Positions 11,145 through 22,905 of a DNA stretch of 64,000 bases are shown piece after piece. A model generated the notes under the pieces. It had not been told where the DNA came from. It worked only from the letters and a program-made list of their open reading frames with translations, and did no database searches. Every line of letters starts with the position of its first letter. The first letter of the stretch is position 1. Both the position numbers and the translations under genes were made by a program. Origin of the DNA: Silene latifolia (lineage: Eukaryota > Streptophyta > Magnoliopsida > Caryophyllales > Caryophyllaceae); contig NC_133536.1 in NCBI RefSeq assembly GCF_048544455.1, forward strand, positions 166,952,825 to 167,016,824. Direction: 5' to 3'.

Positions 11145-12285
11145 TTATACACGTTTATCAATTAGTGCTTTGAAAAACTATCATACAGATTCAAATAAAA
11201 ACATATAAACTTTCATACATGTATTTAAATGACATTTGAGCAACACTTAAATACAAGTAACCATCATTGATGTAAATATATACTTTAACAATTAATTATA
11301 ACACACATGAATCAAATAAGAATGCTATCTTTAGATATACATATTACTAGACCCAATTTTATGAATAACTAATCCTTTTATATTATAACCTATATTTAAT
11401 GACCCACCTTTGGGTGATCTCCCAAAATATAGATAAGAAAATAATTGACCAATCCAACTATAATGTCATTTTAACATCTCTTTAATCATGGTCAATTATA
11501 GTTCAAAATGTCCAAATGTAATATAACAAGCCCACTTTGTTGACTAACATGTTATAATAAACATTTAACTTTAATGGTATATTATCTTTCAATGTGTTAA
11601 TAATTCATAACACTACTTACCCATTATAAGACATGTCAATGTACTGACTTTATTATATTATGTCTTTTTCTCTACATTACTGTCATGTAAAAATCGACAA
11701 GGATGACCAAAACCTATCATGATCCATGAAAAGAAACCTCAAATAAATAATGTGAAGTATTGTCATTAATGCCTTCTCGTTTGTCTGTATATGCTTTCTA
11801 AGTGAGTAATTAAAGGGTACTTATTATATCCATATGCAAACAAAAAACAGGCCATAATAACAAGACAATATACAAGTGCCATTCTCATAATCACTTACCA
11901 TGCCAGAAACCGAAAAGCATTAAATTTAATATGTAAAAGGAATTTAATATGACAGTAATATTTGAACAACGAGTAAAATGATTGTTGTCACACAGGTGAA
12001 ACTATTTGGAACATTTAACCTTTAAAAGGTAATTCTCCTGTTTGAACGAGGGTCAGAATACAAAAATAAACCCATACATTGCATGCAGTGAAACATCTGA
12101 ACATAATGATGGACAAAAAAGATGCAGCGGCAAAACCAAGTGGATAAGCATATAATACAATCATCTATTCATCATGACAGTAAACCAAGCGGAAGAACAT
12201 ACACCGACAATTGATAAACATATCAAATAAAAATCAGTGAATCAATTAAACACATTTAATGGGTAAATTAATCAAATCTATAGTT
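11145..12285 (-). other. copia-1 leader between PBS and gag, no gene seen
   Basis: A/T-rich, about 1.1 kb, with no open frame of note and no motif I recognise. It is long for a copia leader, so an old insertion here is possible, but I see no termini. Confidence 0.5.
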
Positions 12286-12836
12286 GCTCTGATACCAAAT
12301 GTAAGATAAACTTTATGATTTCAAGGATGAAATCAGTTCCAAGAATCAATATAGACTTGAATTAATTCAACCCTAATAGAATTAATAGACGGAATAAAGG
12401 ACTAACCTTGATCCATGTCTTACAGACGCATTCAATACAATAATAAGAAGTATAAATTGATTCTCTTCCTTAACCCCTTTCTTAATATTTCTTGATGATG
12501 GAGAAGAAACTGTCTTTCACCCCTTTTGTTTCAGTGTACGTATGTTTTGTGTTTTGTCAGGATGATCATTAATTAATTTTAACTCCAAGTATATATAATA
12601 TATTACGTACCTTTTCGCACAATCAAAAACCCGATCGTACCTTTTCGTGAAAGAGGACGTATATTAGGGTAAGGTAAGAGGGAATAATAATTCCCGTACT
12701 TTAATTACATTTAATCGAAACCGATCCATCACAGTATCGTCTTTTATATTAAAGTCTCGTAACATTTAATATTAACTTAACTTCTATTTAAACCCGAAAC
12801 ACATTGGCCACTCGAATATTATAAAATATTCTAACA
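12286..12836 (-). repeat. copia-1 5' LTR and primer binding site
   Basis: The PBS is GCTCTGATACCA on the plus strand at 12286-12297 (TGGTATCAGAGC on the element strand), matching initiator Met-tRNA. The LTR follows after two bases: plus-strand TGTAAGATAAAC at 12300, ending CTAACA at 12836. On the element strand it thus begins TGTTAG and ends CTTACA. The outer boundary rests on the TG/CA rule alone because the second LTR is not in the window. Confidence 0.7.
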
Positions 12837-13441
12837 ACTATATCTATCCATCGTATATGGATGATCGGGTAGATTATCTGATCAGCACCTAACTACATAA
12901 ATATTTTTCAAGAAATGATAGCTTTTAATTCACTAAAAAATCAACTTAGAACATTTCTTTAGTTTACCACTTTGGCTATTACTTTAACTTAATATTAATA
13001 TATATATAGTTTTACTATATCTGAAGAGTGTATATGTTGACCGAGAGAGCAAAATAGAAGGAAATCATGTATGTTCTTATTTGAACTATTTATTGTTCTT
13101 ATTTTAATTTTAAAAATTCTCTGTTTATTTTGGAGATTTATCAAACGTGTTATCTAAAAACTTCTTATATAATCATACTTTGTTTACTTCTAAAATTTTT
13201 CGAAACAATAATTTTTACTTCTATTTTCAAAATTATTGTTATGTTATTAATTTGTATTTTCGATCTCAATTCTAAGTTTTAATAAAAGAGAACAGAGTTT
13301 TTGATTTTGAAACTTATAAGCTTAACTTTATGTTTGTATCATTCTCACTTCCCATTTGCTTTTCACTTTTGTTTTTTTTTTTTTTTTTTATCATTCACAT
13401 TTTGAGGTGTGCGATCACCTATCGACCGTTCTAAAGAATGA
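12837..13441. other. A/T-rich intergenic stretch, nothing recognised
   Basis: No open frame, terminal repeat or RNA gene seen. It includes a poly-T run at 13371-13389. The first five bases (ACTAT) would be the copia-1 target duplication, uncheckable here. Confidence 0.5.
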
Positions 13442-13903
13442 TTAATGACCAGGTATAGGAATGTGAATCACCACGTCTTCACCAAGACCTAGCCATTCCT
13501 TAGTTTTAGGAATATCATCGGTGGTAAGGGAGGAATCGCAGTTGTGGGGGTGTTTGAAGAGATTTTGAGATGGGAAGAGTTCGTCGGGTTCAAGACTAAT
13601 TGGGTTGGAAGAAAAAGTTTGACGAGTTTTACCCATTATAGGCGATAAAGAAAATTAATTGAGAAGAAAAGCGAGTTACCTGAAAAATAAATTGAAGCTC
13701 CGGAAAAGGTAGCGATTTCCAAAAAAGAGAGCGATGAAGGAAGAAGACGAAGTGGAAGAGTTTTTGGAAAAGTTTAGGGTTTTGGGGAATAATGGAGGAG
13801 AGAAGGAGGAGTTGTATGGTTTAAATAGGAGAGAGAAGAGGTGGTTGGGCAAGGAGTAAATAAAGGAGAGTTGGAGAATAAATAGGAAAGTGGGTGAGGC
13901 CAC
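13442..13903 (-). CDS. Small hypothetical gene or gene 5' end, doubtful
   Basis: On the minus strand a TATA-like CTATTTAAACC (about 13830-13819) is followed by a pyrimidine-rich leader, a possible donor CAG/GTAACT at about 13682, and an ATG at 13636 opening 64 codons (MGKTRQTFSSNPIS ... LGEDVVIHIPIPGH, stop at 13442). The arrangement resembles a genuine promoter, leader, intron and start codon. I do not recognise the protein and it is short, so it may be the first exon of a truncated gene or of a transposon gene. The upstream frame at 13903-13676 (MASPTFLFILQ...) is more likely leader than protein. Confidence 0.3.
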
Positions 13904-13929
13904 GATGAGTATATGGAAAGACGAGCAAA

Positions 13930-14460
13930 AGGCTGCGTGATTTGATCAGTTAATGTCTCGCAAGAAATTAGGACAAACTATTTTGGCCCAATTTCACATA
14001 ATAGGCCGGTAAAGATTAATTGGGCCAGGGAACCTCATAGGTCTAGCGATTAGGAGAGAAGAGAAGGAAGCTATGGGTCATGGGTAGCAGAAGAGAAGCC
14101 CACTAGATGGACTTTGACTGACTTGGAAAGTAAGCTAACTAAACCCCCTATATAAGCCGAAGAAGGGCAAAGGAGATCATTCATTCACATACAACGCCTC
14201 GTACACAACACTAGCAATTTAGTCGTCTACCTCTCTTGTACTCGTGACCTAAGTTACATATTGTTGCTGGTGAAATCTTGGAAGGATACATTCTCCTTCC
14301 CGCGGTCGTTTCCCACATTAGGTTTTCCACATCGCCAAAGTCCTTCGTGTCAAATTCTTTATTCACATTCGTTATTACTTGCATTACAATCATTCAAACG
14401 CACACAAACTCACTCGATTAGCATATAAGACCGCTTTAACCCTAAATTAACTAACTCGGT
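13930..14460 (+). promoter_or_regulatory. Promoter-like patch, possibly part of an old LTR
   Basis: A TATA box (CCTATATAAGCC, 14148-14159) is followed by CATTCATTCACATACAACGCC and a C/T-rich stretch, in the style of the transcription start region of a plant LTR. No matching second copy occurs in the window and no TG/CA boundary is convincing, so this is a tentative call. The minus-strand frame across it (14393-14211) is not recognised. Confidence 0.3.
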
Positions 14461-15544
14461 AAAAAATACTAAAACAAGACTTCATATTTACAGGTAAGCC
14501 AAAATATTATCAACACACAAGTATGTGTTCCATCATCCCGTCTTTTACAGGTTTTTAAATGCAATAGATCCCACAAAGACAACATTTTTGTATTCTGCTA
14601 GTTAACAAGTACCGCTGTTTTTTCATATGGATACCTTGTGCTATTTACAAGTTATCAATCCGAGCAATGACAATCGTCAGAAATCAGTAGGGATATGCAT
14701 AGTTTTATTTACATCTCCATTTGCGAGTCTGAATGAAACATGATATTAAGAATCAAGAATACTTAGTGATCTTTTTAATAATTAAAAAAGTCACACTGAA
14801 ACAGACAACAAAAATTGACGCTCATCACCCAAATTCTGTTGCTTCAATATGCCAATTGAATACAGTAGAAAACTTACTTGCAAATTGACAAATGATAGTC
14901 TTTAGTTGTTTGTGAGCTCATCTCTCGGAAGAAACTATTGAGGCAAGTGATTGTATGTGATTTCAAGAGAGTCTAAGATATTTTTTAATGCCAATATGAT
15001 GTCTAATCTTCGGCTAACTTTTTCTTGAAAGTTCATGGTATGATTGAAATAAAGAATCATATTGATCTTATTCAAATTGTCTATATTTGTCACTACCAAA
15101 TTGTGGTGCGTGTACCACCGGAACCAATGCTGCTCCAGATATCTATATAGAACAAAATGAAATGATCAAGATAAGTATTCTCGCTCGTGTATTATCAATA
15201 CAAAAAACGCCCCAACATAATTACCACATTGCATCAAACGCTACCAGCTATGGCAAAGTAGAGTTGATTGAGACTTGGAGGTACGCAATTTTACCTTTGT
15301 TTCAAAAGCACGAAGAGGTTAATTCAGGATATTCTAAACGAAACTTGGGTTAATTTGTGTCCACTGATAACTAATCATTCAACATTCCTAAACACAAGGC
15401 GTCCCCATAATTCTGTACAAGTTCTTTATTTAGACAAAGCGATGCATGAAATAATAAAATATGGGTACTTCATCGGATAAAAGTAAACCATGTCCATTCA
15501 CCGATTTTCTTGTGTTGAGGTAAAGTTCTTGATGATGACAAGTT
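14461..15544. other. Unassigned flank of copia-2, nothing recognised
   Basis: A/T-rich. The longest open frame (15087-15353, starting MSLPNCGACTTGTN) shows no family pattern I know. It continues on the other side of copia-2 at 20293. Confidence 0.4.
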
Positions 15545-15549
15545 CCCAA

Positions 15550-15780
15550 TATTAGGAATATACAACCGAGTCAACCTCAACCGAATCAAGCAGCTCCTAT
15601 TTCTTCTCCTAGTCTTACTTAATCTGTTTTAGACTTTGTCTACTATATCCCTTGTTTGTAGTTGTTGATTAGCTTGTATCTAGGATACTGTTACTTAGTC
15701 CTTCTCTTAACCTAATTGTATATATACTCACCCTTTGTACTCTGTTAAATTATCAATACAATTCATATTCATCTTTTACA
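15550..15780 (+). repeat. copia-2 5' LTR
   Basis: Begins TATTAGGAATATAC (TG start apparently mutated to TA) and ends CATCTTTTACA. Contains TGTATATATACTCACCC (a TATA-type signal, about 15719-15735) and a transcription end region typical of short copia LTRs. Confidence 0.93.
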
Positions 15781-15794
15781 TGGTATCACGAGTC
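15781..15794 (+). other. copia-2 primer binding site
   Basis: TGGTATCACGAGTC directly follows the LTR. It resembles the Met-tRNA complement TGGTATCAGAGC with variation in the last bases; the same variant occurs in copia-4 at 23991-24004. Confidence 0.8.
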
Positions 15795-15896
15795 TAAACG
15801 ATCCTCACGATCATCTTTCAAACGCAACCCCCGTGAGCTCCGACTCATCTACACGGCCCCTTCGGTTAACGTCCCATCCCTTTTTCCTTCCTTACC

Positions 15897-18800
15897 ATGG
15901 CTGCCCAACTTCAATTGACCAACTCCGCTGAACCAAACTCACCCCTCACCCTTGTCAATTTCTCAAATTGTATCCAACTTAAGGACACCATGACATTCCG
16001 TCAATGGCGTTTTCAGATTCGTGCCATCATGAACGGACTTCAGTTGTTTTCGTATCTTGATGGTACCAAGCCTGCCCCACCACAAACTATCACCCAAGAC
16101 CCGACTCCTCCTGCCACGGCACCAACCACCATTGCCAACCCTGCTTACATGACTTGGTACCGCCAAGATCAACTCGTATTGGGTGCTTTAACTGGCACGC
16201 TTTCCTCACCTATTGCCGGCCTCATTGTCAATGACAATACATCTCACGAAGCTTGGTCGACTCTCATCCGCACTTTTGCCAATTCCTCCCGAGGGCATCG
16301 ACTTCAAATCAAGGATCGCCTTGAAAACATTACTCACACATTTACGATATGTCTATCACTGAGTATATGACATCCATCAAAGCATGTACCGATGACCTCG
16401 CCCAACTCGAGCACCCTATGGACATTGACGATGTCACGAACAAAATCTTGAACGGTCTTAATCAAGACAAGTATCGCTCCGTCATTGAAGCGGTTCGAGC
16501 AAGAGACACACCAATCTCGTTCGAATCACTGCACGAGAAACTTATTCAACACGAATTACGCATCAAAAACAATCCCGTTCCCACCACGTTTTCTCCATCT
16601 GCCAATGCAGCAAACTATCGCCCTAATTATCAAAATCGATCCAACTATCAACCCCGCTATCAAAATAATCAATCTCGTCAGCCTTATACCCCAAAAACTG
16701 CCAGCAACTCCTCACCAAATACCAACACGACCAACTACAAAAATCCCTACAAAGGACGATGTCACTTTTGCGATACAGTCGGTCATGTTGCTTCTGATTG
16801 TGGCGAACTTAAACGCCTCTATCCCGACATTGTTTTTCCCACTCGCCAACCACGTGGCCCTCGCCCACAAGCTAATACCGCTGCTGCCTCGGGTTCCGCA
16901 CCACCACGGTCATGGGTGGTTGACAGTGGTGCCTCTCACCACATAACGGATGACTTAAATACTCTCTCCCTCCATACCCCGTATGAAGGCCCTGATGATC
17001 TATACATCGGTGATGGCTCTCCGCTTCAAATAACTCATACTGGTTCATTCACTCTTCCTTCTTCCTCTAAAACGCTTTCCTTTACTAATGTTCTCGTCGT
17101 CCCTAAAATTTCACATAAATTATTTTCCGTTTCTCAATTTTGTTATGATAATAATGCATACGCTATATTCTCACACTCTTCTTTCTCTATTAAGGAAATC
17201 CGGACGGGCACACTGCTTCTTCACGGTCCACTCATTGATGGTATGTATGTGTGGACTCCGTCATCGCCTCAAGCCCAACTAGCTATCTCGCCAGGTCAAT
17301 CGTCGTGGCACCATCGGCTTGGTCATCCCTCCAACAAAATCATGCAGCTTTTTAATTCTCGTTTTAATTTACGTCTTCCTATTTCCGATCAATGTATTTC
17401 TTGCCATATTAATAAAAGCCACAAATTGTCCTTTGCTACTTCTACTCTACGTTCCACTGCCCCTCTTGATCTCATCTATTCTGATGTATGGTGTTCCCCT
17501 ATCGTGTCATCCGAGTCTTTTCGCTATTATCTTGTGTTTGTTGATCACTTTTCTCACTATATATGGCTTTACCCAATCAAGCAAAAATCCGACACAGCAT
17601 CTACCTTTCTTAAATTCCGGGCAATCGTTGAAAAATACTTTAATAAACCGATTCGTCAATTCTACTCCGACAATGGCGGTGAATTTGTAAAACTCACTAA
17701 TCATCTCCATATTAATGGCATTACCCACCTCACCTCACCACCTCATACCCCGGAACACAATGGTTTTGCTGAGAGACGCCACCGTCACATTGTTGAAACG
17801 GGCTTATCTTTGCTTACCCACGCACATCTTCCCCTTACCTTATGGCCTTACGCCTTCACAACCGCAATTTATTTAATAAATCGCCTTCCCACATATACCC
17901 TTCAAAATAAATCACCTTATTCCATAGTATTTAACCAAGAGCCCAACATTCAAAAATTACACAATTTTGGTTGTTTATGCTTTCCTTGGTTACGACCTTA
18001 TACCCGTCATAAGCTCGACCCACGGTCCACTCAATGTGTATTTATTGGTTATTCTCAAACACAGAGTGCTTACCTGTGTCTTGATCCACTTACATCCCGT
18101 ATTTATACCTCCCGCCATGTCCGCTTTATCGAAGATCAATTCCCGTATCCTACTCTTCTCAAACTCTCCTCTCCCCCTGCCACTATGACTCCCACGACCT
18201 GGTGTCCTCTTTCAGTCCCTCTGTTAACCACCACACCTGTCACTTCTACTCCCACATCAACTCCTGTCACCTCAACTTCCACCTCCAACCCCGCCACATC
18301 CTCCTCCACTCCTTCCGATTCCACCACTGCCACTACTCGTCCCAATTCTGCCTCCCCTGCTTCCTCCTCTGCCCCATCCTCCTCGACAACCCCTGCATCC
18401 ACCACTCCTATTAACGCCGCATCCGCTCCGCTTCATAACACTCGTCTCTCCAATAATATTCGTAAACCGAATCCCAAATATGCCAAAGTTTCCGCTTTAC
18501 CCACTACCTATGTCACTCCTAATACAGTTAAGCAAGCTTTAATCGACCCCCTCTGGCGCGCGGCTATGCAGGACGAGTTTGATGCTCTTCTTCGCAATTC
18601 GACTTGGTCACTTGTTCCACCTGATCAAGCACGCAACGTCATTGGTTGTAAGTGGGTCTTCCGAATAAAATATAATCCGGATGGGAGTCTCAAGCAACAC
18701 AAAGCTCGACTTGTTGCTAAAGGTTTTCATCAACGACCGGGTCTTGATTACACTGACACTTTTAGTCCCGTCATTAAACCTACCACTATTCGCCTTCTCC

Positions 18801-20130
18801 TTTCTCTCGCCGTAACTCATGGGTGGTGTCTTCGTCAAATCGATATTAATAATGCTTTTCTCCAAGGAACGTTAACCGAATCCGTGTACATGGTTCAGCC
18901 ACCGGGATTTGCAAATCCCGATAACCCAACTCATGTCTGCAAACTACAAAAAGCTATTTACGGTTTGAAACAAGCTCCAAGAGCTTGGTATACTGAGCTT
19001 AAGAACTATTTTCTAGCTGCTGGTTTTCGAAATTCTATTTCCGATCCCTCTTTATTTATTTATGATCGCCCTAATATTCGCTTGTTTGCTCTTGTATACG
19101 TGGATGATATAATAATTACAGGTTCAAGTTCAGACGATGTCAACTCATTCATTCGTGCTATTTCTCAACGTTTTTCGCTAAAAGATTTGGGTCCGCTTTC
19201 TTATTTTCTCGGGATGGAAGTAACTCCCACCTCCGCTGGTCTACATCTCAATCAAACTAAGTATATTTCAGACATTCTTATTCGCTACAACATGTTTGAT
19301 TGCTGTCCGTCTACTACTCCCATGCTCGGTCATCCTCCTCTAATTCGTCAGGATACTTTACCGATCGAAGATGAGTCTTCCTACCGTGCAATTGTTGGTA
19401 GTCTTCAATATTTATCATTGACACGGCCTGACATCGCATTTCCTGTCAACAAGCTTGCACAATTTCTTACGCATCCTACATCCGCTCATTGGACTGCATT
19501 AAAACGCTTGCTGCGTTATCTCAAAGGTACTTTACATCACGGTATTCATCTTCTCAAAGATGCTCCCCTTAACCTTCATGCCTTTTGTGATGCGGATTTG
19601 GGTGGTGATCACGCTGATTATGTCTCTACTACTGGGTATATTGTTTTCATTGGACAGAATCCCATTTCCTGGTCGTCCAAAAAGCAGCGCGCTCTATCTC
19701 GCTCGTCCATCAAGCGAATTTCGTCTTTATTCTTGATACAACTTCAGAAATTCTTTGGTTAAAGTCGCTCTTATCTGAGCTCCGTATTGAGTTACCAAGT
19801 TCCCCTGCCATATTTTGTGACAACCTTGGAGCGACAAACTACTCTGCCAATCCAATATTTCATTCAAGAATGAAACACCTCGCCCTTGCTTTTCATTTTG
19901 TACGAGAACAAGTTCAATTGGGCACAATTCGAATTCAACATATTAATGGCGATGATCAACTTGCGGACGCCTTAACCAAGCCTCTGTCTAAGCCTCGTTT
20001 CTCATTGCTTACTTCCAAGATTGGCCTTACTCTACGACCGTCCATCTTGAGGGAGCGTATTAGGAATATACAACCGAGTCAACCTCAACCGAATCAAGCA
20101 GCTCCTATTTCTTCTCCTAGTCTTACTTAA
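15897..20130 (+). pseudogene. copia-2 gag-pol polyprotein, near intact with two frame breaks
   Basis: Gag starts at 15897 (MAAQLQLTNSAEPNS). A frame break at about 16345-16350 interrupts gag: the text reads ITHT then shifts to MSITEYMTSIKACTDDL, while copia-4 keeps the two parts adjacent. The long frame 16349-19762 then gives zinc knuckle CHFCDTVGHVASDC, protease WVVDSGASHHIT, integrase HH-CC (HHRLGHPSNK, CISCHINK) and DDE core (LIYSDVWCSP, FYSDNGGEF, FAERRHRH), a Ser/Thr/Pro-rich linker, reverse transcriptase (KWVFRIKYNPDGSL, IDINNAFLQGTL, YVDDIIITG) and RNase H (FCDADLGGD). A small deletion near 19705 destroys the S-S-T-E-A-E motif of RNase H and ends the frame. The rest of RNase H continues in another frame to 20130, overlapping the 3' LTR. 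Confidence 0.95.
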
Positions 20131-20287
20131 TGCTTTTAGACTTTGTCTACTATATCCCTTGTTTGTAGTTGTTGATTAGCTTGTATCTAGGATACTGTTA
20201 CTTAGTCCTTCTCTTAACCTAATTGTATATATACTCACCCTTTGTACTCTGTTAAATTATCAATACAATTCATATTCATCTTTTACA
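20058..20287 (+). repeat. copia-2 3' LTR
   Basis: Nearly identical to the 5' LTR; preceded by the purine-rich TTGAGGGAGCG, the likely polypurine tract. Followed by the CCCAA target duplication. Confidence 0.95.
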
Positions 20288-20292
20288 CCCAA

Positions 20293-20411
20293 TCCTTTGT
20301 TTCTTCTCAATAAATGTTTTGGCAAGAATTTGAATGTTGCAGGCTAGGACTACACCAGTCGAAGTGGATGGAAGCTACTATATTTATGTGTCCGTCTCTG
20401 TCTAGCAACAT
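20293..20411. other. Right flank of copia-2, possible exon remnant
   Basis: TGTTGCAG followed by an open stretch (about 20342-20400) looks like a splice acceptor and short exon ending in TAG. The protein is not recognised. Low support. Confidence 0.2.
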
Positions 20412-21408
20412 TGTAAGAATATGGTTCTTAAGCTCACTCGTTATGTTCTGAACAGTTCCGAAGGCTGTTCAGTTCTGAATGGTTCACAAAGCAGAATGAA
20501 GAACACGTGATTGATTTTATTTGGCAAAGAAAGGATTTCGAATAAAATATTTTCTGAATCTAATATTTTTATAAGAAATTTCTGGTTGTTTTGAGAAAAA
20601 ATATCTTTGAGATTATTTGGAAAATTTATCTTACAAAATAAGTCAAACTATCTTTTTAAATATATTTTATTCCAACAGATATTATTTGTATCATATTTTT
20701 GCCAAAAATATAGGGTTTGTTACCAAACCTTTTTCTTATATATTTTCAGTTGGCCATTCATTTGCTTAATCGAGAAAATTGAGAGCATCAGATATTGCAT
20801 CAACAGCTTTTGTTTTGCAAAGTAATCTTCACGTGTCTCTTGTGTTAAAAATCATTTGCAAAATATTTTTTTTTGTCTTGTGAACCATTCTCGTGTGCTT
20901 AAGTTCTCATATTCATAACACTTTTCTGTTCTCCATCGTTCTTAATTATTGAACCATATAAGGAGACAAAGTGTGTTGTAATCTTCTTTTTGTGAGAGAT
21001 TGCTTTTGGGGTACGGGGTTGTACTCGAGTCGCACGATCGGGATTGATCATGGGGATTTACTTTGTAATCAGGTTTGGTTATAAAGTGAATATTAATAAG
21101 AGAGAGGGTGGACGTAGACCTTTAGAGAGTAGGTCGAACCACGTTAAAAATCTCGTGTCTCGTGCCTTCTTTTGTTTTGGTTATTTTTATTTCTCATTTT
21201 ATTTTATTCCCTTTTGATTCACGCGCTCAGTTATAACAGTATAGCACAACTCTAATTGTTTGAAAGGTTTCCGTGGCTGTTCATTTCGCATGTATACTGT
21301 TTTTTTACCGAACATGAACAAGTTATCGCTTTAGTTTCACTTTAATTTTAAAAAAGGTACTTAATTCACCCCCTCCTCCTCTTAAGTACCGGATCGATAA
21401 ACTCAACA
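20412..21408 (+). repeat. copia-3 LTR (full-length copy)
   Basis: Begins TGTAAGAATATGG and ends AAACTCAACA. The last 320 bp plus the next 90 bp recur at 22906-23305 with scattered differences. The start is set by the TG rule only, because the second copy is partial. Confidence 0.6.
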
Positions 21409-21539
21409 CCTTGCTTTTCCATAAGCTAATAGTGAATATAATATCATTGGAAACCATGAATGTAAGTCACTTGGCCTATATTTTTGGGACTTTTTGTGGA
21501 AACACATGACACGTAATTAATGCTTATGAAAAACGGCTA

Positions 21540-22905
21540 AGTCATTTGGATCAAAATATAAGAGTTGTTAAGAAAATGTGGATTGGGAAAGATATCTTAG
21601 ACACTGTTCGTCATAAGAAGGGACCCAAACTTGTTTGGGTTCCTAAATCATCTAACTAATCTTTTTTGCAGGGCCATATGAGAGGAGACAACCGTTGGTA
21701 TCTTGACGGCGGATGTTCAAGACACATGACAGGTAATAGAAACCAATTCCTCTCATTATCGGCCTACGATGGTGGAAATGTGACATTTGGAGACAACTAA
21801 AAAGGTGAAGTAATTGGTATTGGTAAAGTTGGTAAGTCTCTTTCACATTCCATTGATGATGTGCTGCTGGTAAAGGGTCTCAAACACAATTTGATTAGTA
21901 TTTCTCAACTATGTGACAAAGGAAATGAAGTCGCGTTTCATGCAAACCTTTGTCACGTAATCAAGGAAAGTACTAATGAAATTGTTCTTCAAGGTAAGAG
22001 GGAAAACAACATTTATGTGGCAGACTTAGGAAGCATTCCTAGGGAAACCATTAAGTGTTTGTCCGTAATGCAAAACGATCCTAATCTATGGCACAAGAGG
22101 TTTGGACATGTTGGTTTTTCATCTCTAAACAAACTTTACAAACTCGATATAGTGGAAGGTTAACCTTCTATGAAGTTTGAAATTGAAGGAGTTTGTGATG
22201 TTTGTGCTTGATGCAAACAAGGCCGAAGCTCTTTTAAATCTAAAAGGTTCGTTAGCACCACCAAGCCTCTAGAACTTATTCACATGGATTTATGTGGTCC
22301 GATGAGGATTAGAAGCCGAGGTGGAAATCTTAATGTATGTGTTCTAGTGGACGATTATTCACGGTTTGTTTGGACTTTATTTTTGCATGCTAAAAGTAAA
22401 ACCTTTGAAGAGTTTCAGGCTTTGATTAAAAAACTCCAAAACAAACTTGGCCACAAATTGATCTCCATTAGAACCGACCATGGAAGAGAATTTGAGAATG
22501 ATTCATTTATCTCGTTTTGCAGAGAACATGGTATTGATCATAACTTTTCCGCTCATAGGACACCGCAACAAAATGGAGTAGTGGAAAGAATGAATAGAAC
22601 TTTGGAATACATGACCAGATTCATGTTACTTTGTAGCGAGTTACCTAGAAACTTTTGGGCCGAAGCTGTGAATACAGCTTGTTATATTCGTAACCGTGTT
22701 GCTATTAGATCTATCCATAAGAAAACGCCTTATGAGCTTCTATATGGGCGAAAGCCGAATATTTCACATTTTCGCTGCTTTGGATCTAAATTCTACGTTC
22801 ATGACAATGGCAAAAATAATTTGGGTAAATTTGATCCAAGAAGCAATGAGGCGGTTTTTATAGGATATTCTAAAGAAAGGAAGGCCTATAAAGTTTATCA
22901 CAAGA
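21540..22905 (+). pseudogene. copia-3 protease-integrase fragment
   Basis: The end of gag (KGPKLVWVPKSSN) leads into protease RWYLDGGCSRHMTG, where the catalytic DSG appears as DGG. GAG-pre-integrase (LWHKRFGHVGFSSLNKL) follows, with stops at about 21798, 22160 and 22209. Integrase core reads LIHMDLCGPM, VLVDDYSRFVWTLF, IRTDHGREFEN and AHRTPQQNGVVERMNRTL, and the C-terminal part ends FIGYSKERKAYKVYHKR. It then fuses at 22905 to LTR sequence. Clearly nonfunctional. Reverse transcriptase and RNase H absent. Confidence 0.9.

Larger units (their letters stand above)
9007..12836 (-). mobile_element. copia-1: Ty1/copia retrotransposon, 5' half (3' half beyond CACTA-B, off window)
   Basis: Minus-strand order: 5' LTR (12836-12300), primer binding site (12297-12286), long leader, gag, protease, and integrase up to 9007, where CACTA-B interrupts it. 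Reverse transcriptase, RNase H and the 3' LTR are not in the window and should lie to the left of CACTA-B. The minus-strand frame reads FIGYPEKSKEYRFYYP immediately before the CACTA terminus. Confidence 0.85.
15550..20287 (+). mobile_element. copia-2: structurally complete Ty1/copia element, Ale/Retrofit type, TSD CCCAA
   Basis: Two nearly identical short LTRs (15550-15780 and 20058-20287) flank a gag-pol region. The five bases CCCAA occur on both sides (15545-15549 and 20288-20292), a clean target duplication. The PBS follows the 5' LTR directly. Total length of about 4.74 kb, LTRs of about 230 bp and pol motifs such as IDINNAFLQGTL fit the small Ale/Retrofit lineage. LTR differences seen by eye are limited to one small change near position 75 of the LTR, so insertion is recent. 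Two frame breaks in coding sequence make this copy non-autonomous. Confidence 0.95.

Noticed and set aside
18136..18405. Minus-strand Val/Glu-rich frame
   Set aside because: Antisense shadow of the Ser/Thr/Pro-rich linker between integrase and reverse transcriptase of copia-2.
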